NCBI GenBank assembly: GCA_038380435.1
Contig: JAWZYU010000731.1
Location: 16,001 to 80,000, forward strand
Length of the DNA stretch: 64,000 nucleotides
Direction of reading: 5' to 3'
Source of the DNA: Ryuthela nishihirai
Lineage: Eukaryota; Arthropoda; Arachnida; Araneae; Heptathelidae
The translations under genes and the position numbers were made by a program. How positions within the stretch are numbered: position 1 is the first letter of the stretch; each line of letters opens with the position of its first letter. This document shows, one piece after another, positions 33,357 to 47,463 of the stretch. Below the pieces are notes generated by a model. The model saw nothing but the letters and a program-made list of their open reading frames with translations, was not told where the DNA came from and searched no databases.

Positions 33357-35957
33357 TATATGTGTTACCAGATTGCATTGTTCTAAAAGGAGGACAAAAC
33401 ACTGGAAATGGTGGACAAAGGAGGACATACTTTCAATTTTGTGAAATAAAATAAGTTTTTTCCAACTAAAGTCTCTTTCAGTACCGACTTCAGTCAGAAA
33501 AAGGCAAATACTAATTATTCAGTACACTTCAAAATATATATATATATGTGTGTTACCAGATTGCATTGTTCTAAAAGGAGGACAAAACACTGGAAATGGA
33601 GGACAAAGGAGGATATACTTTCAATTTTGTGAAATAAAATAAGTTTTTTCCAACTAAAGTTTCTTTCAGTATCGACTTCAGTCAGAAAAAGGCAAATACT
33701 AATTATTCAGTACACTTCAAAATATATATATATATGTGTTACCAGATTGTATTGTTCTAAAAGGAGGACAAAACACTGGAAATGGTGGACAAAGGAGGAC
33801 ATACTTTCAATTTTGTGAAATAAAATAAGTTTTTTCCAACTAAAGTTTCTTTCAGTATCGACTTCAGTCAGAAAAAGGCAAATACTAATTATTCAGTACA
33901 CTTCAAAATAAATATATATATGTGTTACCAGATTGCATTGTTCTAAAAGGAGGACAAAACACTGGAAATGGTGGACAAAGGAGGACATACTTTCAATTTT
34001 GTGAAATAAAATAAGTTTTTTCCAACTAAAGTTTCTTTCAGTATCGACTTCAGTCAGAAAAAGGCAAATACTAATTATTCAGTACACTTCAAAATATATA
34101 TATATATGTGTTACCAGATTGCATTGTTCTAAAAGGAGGACAAAACACTGGAAATGGTGGACAAAGGAGGACATACTTTCAATTTTATGAAATAAAATAA
34201 GTTTTTTCCAACTAAAGTTTCTTTCAGTACCGACTTCAGTCAGAAAAAGGCAAATACTAATTATTCAGTACACTTCAAAATATATATATATATGTGTGTT
34301 ACCAGATTGCATTGTTCTAAAAGGAGGACAAAACACTGGAAATGGAGGACAAAGGAGGATATACTTTCAATTTTGTGAAATAAAATAAGTTTTTTCCAAC
34401 TAAAGTTTCTTTCAGTATCGACTTCAGTCAGAAAAAGGCAAATACTAATTATTCAGTACACTTCAAAATATATATATATATATGTGTTACCAGATTGTAT
34501 TGTTCTAAAAGGAGGACAAAACACTGGAAATGGTGGACAAAGGAGGACATACTTTCAATTTTGTGAAATAAAATAAGTTTTTTCCAACTAAAGTTTCTTT
34601 CAGTATCGACTTCAGTCAGAAAAAGGCAAATACTAATTATTCAGTACACTTCAAAATAAATATATATATATGTGTTACCAGATTGCATTGTTCTAAAAGG
34701 AGGACAAAACACTGGAAATGGTGGACAAAGGAGGACATACTTTCAATTTTGTGAAATAAAATAAGTTTTTTCCAACTAAAGTTTCTTTCAGTATCGACTT
34801 CAGTCAGAAAAAGGCAAATACTAATTATTCAGTACACTTCAAAATATATATATATATGTGTTACCAGATTGCATTGTTCTAAAAGGAGGACAAAACACTG
34901 GAAATGGTGGACAAAGGAGGACATACTTTCAATTTTATGAAATAAAATAAGTTTTTTCCAACTAAAGTTTCTTTCAGTACCGACTTCAGTCAGAAAAAGG
35001 CAAATACTAATTATTCAGTACAGTTCAAAATATTTATATATGTGTTACCAGATTGCATTGTTCTAAAAGGAGGACAAAACACTGGAAATGGTGGACAAAG
35101 GAGGACATACTTTCAATTTTATGAAATAAAATAAGTTTTTTCCAACTAAAGTTTCTTTCAGTACCGACTTCAGTCAGAAAAAGGCAAATACTAATTATTC
35201 AGTACAGTTCAAAATATATATATATGTGCTACCAGATTGCATTGTTCTAAAAGGAGGACAAAACACTGGAAATGGTGGACAAAGGAGGACATACCTTCAA
35301 TTTTGTGAAATAAAATAAGTTTTTTCCAACTAAAGTTTCTTTCAGTACCGACTTCAGTCAGAAAAAGGCAAATACTAATTATTCAGTACACTTCAAAATA
35401 TATATATATGTGCTACCAGATTGCATTGTTCTAAAAGGAGGACAAAACACTGGAAATGGTGGACAAAGGAGGACATACTTTCAAATTTGTGAAATAAAAT
35501 AAGTTTTTTCCAACTAAAGTTTCTTTCAGTACCGACTTTAGTCAGAAAAACGCAAATACTAATTATTCAGTACACTTCAAAATATATATATATATGTGTT
35601 ACCAGATTGCATTGTACTAAAAGGAGAAAAAACACTTCAAATGGAGGACAAAGGAGGACATACTTTCAATTTTGTGAAATAAAATATGTTTTTTCCAACT
35701 AAAGTTTCTTTCAGTACCGACTTCAGTCAGAAAAAGGCAAATACTAATTATTCAGTACACTTCAAAATATATATATATATGTGTTACCAGATTGCATTGT
35801 TCTAAAAGGAGGACAAAACACTTCAAATGGAGGACAAAGGAGGACATACTTTCAATTTTGTGAAATAAAATAAGTTTTTTCCAACTAAAGTCTCTTTCAG
35901 TACCGACTTCAGTCAGAAAAAGGCAAATACTAATTATTCAGTACACTTCAAAATATA

Positions 35958-36401
35958 TACAGGGTGAATCTGAAAAAGTGGGCAAAACTTTACGGGGTGG
36001 TAGAACGCAGCTATACGAGCAATATTCGTCAGAGAATGTATGGTCGGAACGCAAGCGGTGAGAAGTGAAAAGGTAGTTTTCCACTGTCACATTTAAAGAA
36101 TGAACACAAGAAGGAGAGGAGATACTTCAGAAAACATTTTATTAACAGGAATGTAATTGAGGTACATGCTCAAAGAAATTGCTCAAAAGAGCTGCCGCCA
36201 GCTGTAATGCAGGCTTCACACCTGCGGGATAGGGACCGACGCACATTTGCGAAGACACCAGGCACCTTTTATACCATTTCCAACGCGACCTAGCGGCTCG
36301 CCGTTTGCGTTCCGACCATATATTCTATGACGAATATTGCTCGTATAGCTGCGTTCTACCACCCCGTAAAGTTTTGCCCACTTTTTCAGATTTACCCTGT
36401 A
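35958..36401 (-). mobile_element. CAGGGTGAATC MITE in the satellite, copy 3
   Basis: Same as copy 1, with one right-end change (TTTACCCTGTA). Identical flanks again indicate duplication with the surrounding satellite. Confidence 0.88.
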
Positions 36402-39400
36402 TATATGTGTTACCAGATTGCATTGTTCTAAAAGGAGGACAAAACACTGGAAATGGTGGACAAAGGAGGACATACTTTCAATTTTGTGAAATAAAATAAG
36501 TTTTTTCCAACTAAAGTCTCTTTCAGTACCGACTTCAGTCAGAAAAAGGCAAATACTAATTATTCAGTACACTTCAAAATATATATATATATGTGTGTTA
36601 CCAGATTGCATTGTTCTAAAAGGAGGACAAAACACTGGAAATGGAGGACAAAGGAGGATATACTTTCAATTTTGTGAAATAAAATAAGTTTTTTCCAACT
36701 AAAGTTTCTTTCAGTATCGACTTCAGTCAGAAAAAGGCAAATACTAATTATTCAGTACACTTCAAAATATATATATATATATGTGTTACCAGATTGTATT
36801 GTTCTAAAAAGAGGACAAAACACTGGAAATGGTGGACAAAGGAGGACATACTTTCAATTTTGTGAAATAAAATAAGTTTTTTCCAACTAAAGTTTCTTTC
36901 AGTATCGACTTCAGTCAGAAAAAGGCAAATACTAATTATTCAGTACACTTCAAAATAAATATATATATGTGTTACCAGATTGCATTGTTCTAAAAGGAGG
37001 ACAAAACACTGGAAATGGTGGACAAAGGAGGACATACTTTCAATTTTGTGAAATAAAATAAGTTTTTTCCAACTAAAGTTTCTTTCAGTATCGACTTCAG
37101 TCAGAAAAAGGCAAATACTAATTATTCAGTACACTTCAAAATATATATATATATGTGTTACCAGATTGCATTGTTCTAAAAGGAGGACAAAACACTGGAA
37201 ATGGTGGACAAAGGAGGACATACTTTCAATTTTATGAAATAAAATAAGTTTTTTCCAACTAAAGTTTCTTTCAGTACCGACTTCAGTCAGAAAAAGGCAA
37301 ATACTAATTATTCAGTACAGTTCAAAATATTTATATATGTGTTACCAGATTGCATTGTTCTAAAAGGAGGACAAAACACTGGAAATGGTGGACAAAGGAG
37401 GACATACTTTCAATTTTGTGAAATAAAATAAGTTTTTCCAACTAAAGTTTCTCTCAGTACCGACTTCAGTCAGAAAAAGGCAAATACTAATTATCCAGTA
37501 CAGTTCAAAATATTTATATATGTGTTACCAGATTGCATTGTTCTAAAAGGAGGACAAAACACTGGAAATGGTGGACAAAGGAGGACATACTTTCAATTTT
37601 GTGAAATAAAATAAGTTTTTTCCAACTAAAGTTTCTTTCAGTACCGACTTCAGTCAGAAAAAGGCAAATACTAATTATTCAGTACACTTCAAAATATATA
37701 TATATATGTGTTACCAGATTGCATTGTTCTAAAAGGAGGACAAAACACTGGAAATGGTGGACAAAGGAGGACATACTTTCAATTTTATGAAATAAAATAA
37801 GTTTTTTCCAACTAAAGTTTCTTTCAGTACCGACTTCAGTCAGAAAAAGGCAAATACTAATTATTCAGTACAGTTCAAAATATATATATATGTGCTACCA
37901 GATTGCATTGTTCTAAAAGGAGGACAAAACACTGGAAATGGTGGACAAAGGAGGACATACTTTCAATTTTGTGAAATAAAATAAGTTTTTTCCAACTAAA
38001 GTTTCTTTCAGTACCGACTTCAGTCAGAAAAAGGCAAATACTAATTATTCAGTACACTTCAAAATATATATATATATGTGTTACCAGATTGCATTGTTCT
38101 AAAAGGAGGACAAAACACTGGAAATGGTGGACAAAGGAGGACATACTTTCAATTTTATGAAATAAAATAAGTTTTTTCCAACTAAAGTTTCTTTCAGTAC
38201 CGACTTCAGTCAGAAAAAGGCAAATACTAATTATCCAGTACAGTTCAAAATATATATATATATGTGCTACCAGATTGCATTGTTCTAAAAGGAGGACAAA
38301 ACACTGGAAATGGTGGACAAAGGAGGACATACTTCCAATTTTGTGAAATAAAATAAGTTTTTTCCAACTAAAGTTTCTTTCAGTACCGACTTCAGTCAGA
38401 AAAAGGCAAATACTAATTATTCAGTACACTTCAAAATATATATATATGTGCTACCAGATTGCATTGTTCTAAAAGGAGGACAAAACACTGGAAATGGTGG
38501 ACAAAGGAAGACATACTTTCAAATTTGTGAAATAAAATAAGTTTTTTCCAACTAAAGTCTCTTTTAGTACCGACTTCAGTCAGAAAAAGGCAAATACTAA
38601 TTATTCAGTACACTTCGAAATATATATATATGTGTTACCAGATTGCATTGTTCTAAAAGGAGGACAAAACTCTGGAAATGGTGGACAAAGGAGGACATAC
38701 TTTCAATTTTGTGAAATAAAATAAGTTTTTTCCAACTAAAGTTTCTTTCAGTACCGACTTCAGTCGGAAAAAGGCAAATACTAATTATTCAGTACACTTG
38801 AAAATATATATATATATGTGTTACCAGATTGCATTGTTCTAAAAGGAGGATAAAACACTGGAAATGGTGGACAAAGGAGGACATACTTTCAATTTTGTGA
38901 AATAAAATAAGTTTTTTCCAACTAAATTCTCTTTCAGTACCGACTTCAGCCAGAAAAAGGCAAATACTAATTATTCAGTACAATTCAAAATATATATGTG
39001 TTACCAGATTGCATTGTTCTAAAACGATGACAAAACACTGGAAATGGTGGACAAAGGAGGACATACTTTCAATTTTGTGAAATAAAATAAGTTTTTCCAA
39101 CTAAAGTTTCTTTCAGTACCGACTTCAGTCAGAAAAAGGCAAATACTAATTATCCAGTACAGTTCAAAATATTTATATATGTGTTACCAGATTGCATTGT
39201 TCTAAAAGGAGGACAAAACACTGGAAATGGTGGACAAAGGAGGACATACTTTAAATTTTGTGAAATAAAATAAGTTTTTTCCAACTAAAGTCTCTTTTAG
39301 TACCGACTTCAGTCAGAAAAAGGCAAATACTAATTATTCAGTACACTTCAAAATATATATATGTGTGTTACCAGATTGCATTGTTCTAAAAGGAGGACAA

Positions 39401-42400
39401 AACACTGGAAATGGCGTACAAAGGAGGACATACTTTCAATTTTGTGAAATAAAATAAATATTTTCCAAATAAAGTTTCTTTCAGTACCGACTTCAGTCAG
39501 AAAAAGGCAGATACTAATTATTCAGTACACTTCAAAATATATATATATATGTGTGTTACCAGATTGCATTGTTCTAAAAGGAGGACAAAACACTGGAAAT
39601 GGTGGACAAAAAAGGACATACTTTCAATTTTGTGAAATAAAATAAGTTTTTTCCAACTAAAGTCTCTTTTAGTACCGACTTCAGTCAGAAAAAGGCAAAT
39701 ACTAATTATTCAGTACACTTCAAAATATATATATATGTGTTACCATATTGCATTGTTCTAAAAGGAGGACAAAACACTGGAAATGGTGGACAAAGGAGGA
39801 CATACTTTCAATTTTGTGAAATAAAATAAGTTTTTTCCAACTAAAGTTTCTTTCAGTACCGACTTCAGTCAGAAAAAGGCAAATACTAATTATTCAGTAC
39901 ACTTCAAAATATATATATATATGTGTTACCAGATTGCATTGTTCTAAAAGGAGGACAAAATACTGGAAATGGTGGACAAAGGAGGACATACTTTCAATTT
40001 TATGAAATAAAATAAGTTTTTTCCAACTAAAGTTTCTTTCAGTACCGACTTCAGTCAGAAAAAGGCAAATACTAATTATTCAGTACAGTTCAAAATATAT
40101 ATATGTGCTACCAGATTGCATTGTTCTAAAAGGAGGACAAAACACTGGAAATGGTGGACAAAGGAGGACATACTTTCAATTTTGTGAAATAAAATAAGTT
40201 TTTTCCAACTAAAGTTTCTTTCAGTACCGACTTCAGTCAGAAAAAGGCAAATACTAATTATTCAGTACACTTCAAAATATATATATATGTGCTACCAGAT
40301 TGCATTGTTCTAAAAGGAGGACAAAACACTGGAAATGGTGGACAAAGGAGGACATACTTTCAAATTTGTGAAATAAAATAAGTTTTTTCCAACTAAAGTT
40401 TCTTTCAGTACCGACTTCAGTCAGAAAAAGGCAAATACTAATTATTCAGTACACTTCAAAATATATATATATGTGTTACCAGATTGCATTGTTCTAAAAG
40501 GAGGACAAAACACTGGAAATGGTGGACAAAGGAGGACATACTTTCAATTTTATGAAATAAAATAAGTTTTTTCCAACTAAAGTTTCTTTCAGTACCGACT
40601 TCAGTCAGAAAAAGGCAAATACTAATTATCCAGTACAGTTCAAAATATATATATATGTGCTACCAAATTGCATTGTTCTAAAAGGAGGACAAAACACTGG
40701 AAATGGTGGACAAAGGAGGACATACTTCCAATTTTGTGAAATAAAATAAGTTTTTTCCAACTAAAGTTTCTTTCAGTACCGACTTCAGTCAGAAAAAGGC
40801 AAATACTAATTATTCAGTACACTTCAAAATATATATATATGTGCTACCAGATTGCATTGTTCTAAAAGGAGGACAAAACACTGGAAATGGTGGACAAAGG
40901 AAGACATACTTTCAAATTTGTGAAATAAAATAAGTTTTTTCCAACTAAAGTCTCTTTTAGTACCGACTTCAGTCAGAAAAAGGCAAATACTAATTATTCA
41001 GTACACTTCGAAATATATATATATATGTGTTACCAGATTGCATTGTTCTAAAAGGAGGACAAAACACTGGAAATGGTGGACAAAGGAGGACATACTTTCA
41101 ATTTTGTGAAATAAAATAAGTTTTTTCCAACTAAAGTTTCTTTCAGTACCGACTTTAGTCGGAAAAAGGCAAATACTAATTATTCAGTACACTTCAAAAT
41201 ATATATATATGTGTTACCAGATTGCATTGTTCTAAAAGGAGGACAAAACACTGGAAATGGTGGACAAAGGAGGACATACTTTCAATTTTGTGAAATAAAA
41301 TAAGTTTTTTCCAACTAAAGTCTCTTTCAGTACCGACTTCAGCCAGAAAAAGGCAAATACTAATTATTCAGTACACTTCAAAATATATATGTGTTACCAG
41401 ATTGCATTGTTCTAAAACGAGGACAAAACACTGGAAATGGTGGACAAAGGAGGACATACTTTCAATTTTGTGAAATAAAATAAGTTTTTCCAACTAAAGT
41501 TTCTTTCAGTACCGACTTCAGTCAGAAAAAGGCAAATACTAATTATCCAGTACAGTTCAAAATATTTATATATGTGTTACCAGATTGCATTGTTCTAAAA
41601 GGAGGACAAAACACTGGAAATGGTGGACAAAGGAGGACATACTTTCAATTTTGTGAAATAAAATAAGTTTTTTCCAACTAAAGTCTCTTTTAGTACCGAC
41701 TTCAGTCAGAAAAAGGCAAATACTAATTATTCAGTACACTTCAAAATATATATATGTGTGTTACCAGATTGCATTGTTCTAAAAGGAGGACAAAACACTG
41801 GAAATGGCGTACAAAGGAGGACATACTTTCAATTTTGTGAAATAAAATAAATATTTTCCAAATAAAGTTTCTTTCAGTACCGACTTCAGTCAGAAAAAGG
41901 CAGATACTAATTATTCAGTACACTTCAGAATATATATATATATGTGTGTTACCAGATTGCATTGTTCTAAAAGGAGGACAAAACACTGGAAATGGTGGAC
42001 AAAAAAGGATATACTTTCAATTTTGTGAAATAAAATAAGTTTTTTCCAACTAAAGTCTCTTTCAGTACCGACTTCATTCAGAAAAAGGCAAATACTAATT
42101 ATTCAGTACACTTCAAAATATATATATATGTGTTACCAGATTGCATTGTTCTAAAACGAGGACAAAACACTGGAAATGGTGGACAAAGGAGGACATACTT
42201 TCAATTTTGTGAAATAAAATAAGTTTTTCCAACTAAAGTTTCTTTCAGTACCGACTTCAGTCAGAAAAAGGCAAATACTAATTATCCAGTACAGTTCAAA
42301 ATATTTATATATGTGTTACCAGATTGCATTGTTCTAAAAGGAGGACAAAACACTGGAAATGGCGTACAAAGGAGGACATACATTCAATTTTGTGAAATAA

Positions 42401-45400
42401 AATAAATATTTTCCAAATAAAGTTTCTTTCAGTACCGACTTCAGTCAGAAAAAGGCAGATACTAATTATTCAGTACACTTCAAAATATATATATATATGT
42501 GTGTTACCATATTGCATTGTTCTAAAAGGAGGACAAAACACTGGAAATGGTGGACAAAAAAGACATACTTTCAATTTTGTGAAATAAAATAAGTTTTTTC
42601 CAACTAAAGTCTCTTTTAGTACCGACTTCAGTCAGAAAAAGGCAAATACTAATTATTCAGTACACTTCAAAATATATATATATGTGTTACCATATTGCAT
42701 TGTTCTAAAAGGAGGACAAAACACTGGAAATGGTGGACAAAGGAGGACATACTTTCAATTTTGTGAAATAAAATAAGTTTTTTCCAACTAAAGTTTCTTT
42801 CAGTACCGACTTCAGTCAGAAAAAGGCAAATACTAATTATTCAGTACACTTCAAAATATATATATGTGTTACCAGATTGCATTGTTCTAAAACGAGGACA
42901 AAACACTGGAAATGGTGGACAAAAGAGGACATACTTTCAATTTTGTGAAATAAAATAAGTTTTTTTCCAACTAAAGTTTCTTTCAGTACCGACTTCAGTC
43001 AGAAAAAGGCAAATGCTAATTATTCAGTACACTTCAAAATATATATATATATGTGTTACCAGATTGCATTGTTCTAAAAGGAGGACAAAATACTGGAAAT
43101 GGTGGACAAAGGAGGACATACTTTCAATTTTATGAAATAAAATAAGTTTTTTCCAACTAAAGTTTCTATCAGTACCGACTTCAGTCAGAAAAAGGCAAAT
43201 ACTAATTATTCAGTACAGTTCAAAATATATATATGTGCTACCAGATTGCATTGTTCTAAAAGGAGGACAAAACACTGGAAATGGTGGACAAAGGAGGACA
43301 TACTTTCAATTTTGTGAAATTAAATAAGTTTTTTCCAACTAAAGTTTCTTTCAGTACCGACTTCAGTCAGAAAAAGGCAAATACTAATTATTCAGTACAC
43401 TTCAAAATATATATATATGTGCTACCAGATTGCATTGTTCTAAAAGGAGGACAAAACACTGGAAATGGTGGACAAAGGAGGACATACTTTCAAATTTGTG
43501 AAATAAAATAAGTTTTTTCCAACTAAAGTTTCTTTCAGTACCGACTTCAGTCAGAAAAAGGCAAATACTAATTATTCAGTACACTTCAAAATATATATAT
43601 ATATGTGTTACCAGATTGCATTGTTCTAAAAGGAGGACAAAACGCTGGAAATGGTGGACAAAGGAGGACATACTTTCAATTTTATGAAATAAAATAAGTT
43701 TTTTCCAACTAAAGTTTCTTTCAGTACCGACTTCAGTCAGAAAAAGGCAAATACTAATTATCCAGTACAGTTCAAAATATATATATATGTGCTACCAGAT
43801 TGCATTGTTCTAAAAGGAGGACAAAACACTGGAAATGGTGGACAAAGGAGGACATACTTCCAATTTTGTGAAATAAAATAAGTTTTTTCCAACTAAAGTT
43901 TCTTTCAGTACCGACTTCAGTCAGAAAAAGGCAAATACTAATTATTCAGTACACTTCAAAATATATATATATGTGCTACCAGATTGCATTGTTCTAAAAG
44001 GAGGACAAAACACTGGAAATGGTGGACAAAGGAAGACATACTTTCAAATTTGTGAAATAAAATAAGTTTTTTCCAACTAAAGTCTCTTTTAGTACCGACT
44101 TCAGTCAGAAAAAGGCAAATACTAATTATTCAGTACACTTCGAAATATATATATATGTGTTACCAGATTGCATTGTTCTAAAAGGAGGACAAAACACTGG
44201 AAATGGTGGACAAAGGAGGACATACTTTCAATTTTGTGAAATAAAATAAGTTTTTTCCAACTAAAGTTTCTTTCAGTACCGACTTCAGTCGGAAAAGGGC
44301 AAATACTAATTATTCAGTACACTTCAAAATATATATATGTGTTACCAGATTGCATTGTTCTAAAACGAGGACAAAACACTGGAAATGGTGGACAAAGGAG
44401 GACATACTTTCAATTTTGTGAAATAAAATGAGTTTTTTCCAACTAAAGTTTCTTTCAGTACCGACTTCAGTCAGAAAAAGGCAAATACTAATTATCCAGT
44501 ACAGTTCAAAATATTTATATATGTGTTACCAGATTGCATTGTTCTAAAAGGAGGACAAAACACTGGAAATGGTGGACAAAGGAGGACATACTTTCAATTT
44601 TGTGAAATAAAATAAGTTTTTTCCAACTAAAGTCTCTTTCAGTACCGACTTTAGCCAGAAAAAGGCAAATACTAATTATTCAGTACACTTCAAAATATAT
44701 ATGTGTTACCAGATTGCATTGTTCTAAAACGAGGACAAAACACTGGAAATGGTGGACAAAGGAGGACATACTTTCAATTTTGTGAAATAAAATAAGTTTT
44801 TCCAACTAAAGTTTCTTTCAGTACCGACTTCAGTCAGAAAAAGGCAAATACTAATTATCCAGTACAGTTCAAAATATTTATATATGTGTTACCAGATTGC
44901 ATTGTTCTAAAAGGAGGACAAAACACTGGAAATGGTGGACAAAGGAGGACATACTTTCAATTTTGGGAAATAAAATAAGTTTTTTCCAACTAAAGTCTCT
45001 TTTAGTACCGACTTCAGTCAGAAAAAGGCAAATACTAATTATTCAGTACACTTCAAAATATATATATGTGTGTTACCAGATTGCATTGTTCTAAAAGGAG
45101 GACAAAACACTGGAAATGGCGTACAAAGGAGGACATACTTTCAATTTTGTGAAATAAAATAAATATTTTCCAAATAAAGTTTCTTTCAGTACCGACTTCA
45201 GTCGGAAAAGGGCAAATACTAATTATTCAGTACACTTCAAAATATATATATATGTGTGTTACCAGATTGCATTGTTCTAAAAGGAGGACAAAACACTGGA
45301 AATGGTGGACAAAGGAGGACATACTTTAAATTTTATGAAATAAAATAAGTTTTTTCCAACTAAAGTTTCTTTCAGTACCGACTTCAGTCAGAAAAAGGCA

Positions 45401-47463
45401 AATACTAATTATTCAGTACAGTTCAAAATATATATATATGTGCTACCAGATTGCATTGTTCTAAAAGGAGGACAAAACACTGGAAATGGTGGACAAAGGA
45501 GGACATACTTTCAATTTTGTGAAATAAAATAAGTTTTTTCCAACTAAAGTTTCTTTCAGTACCGACTTCAGTCAGAAAAAGGCAAATACTAATTATTCAG
45601 TACACTTCAAAATATATATATATGTGCTACCAGATTGCATTGTTCTAAAAGGAGGACAAAACACTGGAAATGGTGGACAAAGGAGGACATACTTTCAAAT
45701 TTGTGAAATAAAATAAGTTTTTTCCAACTAAAGTTTCTTTCAGTACCGACTTCAGTCAGAAAAAGGCAAATACTAATTATTCAGTACACTTCAAAATATA
45801 TATATATATGTGTTACCAGATTGCATTGTTCTAAAAGGAGGACAAAACACTGGAAATGGTGGACAAAGGAGGACATACTTTCAATTTTATGAAATAAAAT
45901 AAGTTTTTTCCAACTAAAGTTTCTTTCAGTACCGACTTCAGTCAGAAAAAGGCAAATACTAATTATCCAGTACAGTTCAAAATATATATATATATGTGCT
46001 ACCAGATTGCATTGTTCTAAAAGGAGGACAAAACACTGGAAATGGTGGACAAAGGAGGACATACTTCCAATTTTGTGAAATAAAATAAGTTTTTTCCAAC
46101 TAAAGTTTCTTTCAGTACCGACTTCAGTCAGAAAAAGGCAAATACTAATTATTCAGTACACTTCAAAATATATATATATGTGCTACCAGATTGCATTGTT
46201 CTAAAAGGAGGACAAAACACTGTAAATGGTGGACAAAGGAAGACATACTTTCAAATTTGTGAAATAAAATAAGTTTTTTCCAACTAAAGTCTCTTTTAGT
46301 ACCGACTTCAGTCAGAAAAAGGCAAATACTAATTATTCAGTACACTTCGAAATATATATATATGTGTTACCAGATTGCATTGTTCTAAAAGGAGGACAAA
46401 ACACTGGAAATGGTGGACAAAGGAGGACATACTTTCAATTTTGTGAAATAAAATAAGTTTTTTCCAACTAAAGTTTCTTTCAGTACCGACTTCAGTCGGA
46501 AAAAGGCAAATACTAATTATTCAGTACACTTGAAAATATATATATATATGTGTTACCAGATTGCATTGTTCTAAAAGGAGGATAAAACACTGGAAATGGT
46601 GGACAAAGGAGGACATACTTTCAATTTTGTGAAATAAAATAAGTTTTTTCCAACTAAAGTCTCTTTCAGTACCGACTTCAGCCAGAAAAAGGCAAATACT
46701 AATTATTCAGTACACTTCAAAATATATATGTGTTACCAGATTGCATTGTTCTAAAACGATGACAAAACACTGGAAATGGTGGACAAAGGAGGACATACTT
46801 TCAATTTTGTGAAATAAAATAAGTTTTTCCAACTAAAGTCTCTTTTAGTACCGACTTCAGTCAGAAAAAGGCAAATACTAATTATTCAGTACACTTCAAA
46901 ATATATATATGTGTGTTACCAGATTGCATTGTTCTAAAAGGAGGACAAAACACTGGAAATGGCGTACAATGGAGGACATACTTTCAATTTTGTGAAATAA
47001 AATAAATATTTTCCAAATAAAGTTTCTTTCAGTACCGACTTCAGTCAGAAAAAGGCAGATACTAATTATTCAGTACACTTCAAAATATATATATATGTGT
47101 GTTACCAGATTGCATTGTTCTAAAAGGAGGACAAAACACTGGAAATGGTGGACAAAAAAGGACATACTTTCAATTTTGTGAAATAAAATAAGTTTTTTCC
47201 AACTAAAGTCTCTTTTAGTACCGACTTCAGTCAGAAAAAGGCAAATACTAATTATTCAGTACACTTCAAAATATATATATATGTGTTACCAGATTGCATT
47301 GTTCTAAAAGGAGGACAAAACACTGGAAATGGTGGACAAAGGAGGACATACTTTCAATTTTGTGAAATAAAATAAGTTTTTTCCAACGAAAGTCTCTTTC
47401 AGTACCGACTTCAGTCAGAAAAACGCAAATACTAATTATTCAGTACACTTCAAAATATATATA

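Larger units (their letters stand above)
30260..47463. repeat. ~186-bp satellite array (about 85 units), main part
   Basis: Unit of about 175-190 bp beginning TTACCAGATTGCATTGTTCT, with AAAGGAGGACAAAACACTGG, then CAGTACCGACTTCAGTCAG, and closing with a variable (TA)n-TGTG tract that causes the length variation. Units are very similar. Diagnostic variants recur at long intervals (for example GTACTAAAAGGAGAAAAAAC near 30646, 32575 and 35622), showing higher-order blocks of about 1.93 and 3.05 kb at the left. Variants such as GGCGTACAAAGG recur near 39412, 41812 and 45118. No coding potential; short open frames are periodic artefacts. Confidence 0.95.

Noticed and set aside
30260..47463. CRISPR array
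   Set aside because: Units are ~186 bp contiguous tandem repeats with no unique spacers, in eukaryotic DNA with no cas genes; the 54-, 60- and 30-bp arrays likewise have no spacers.
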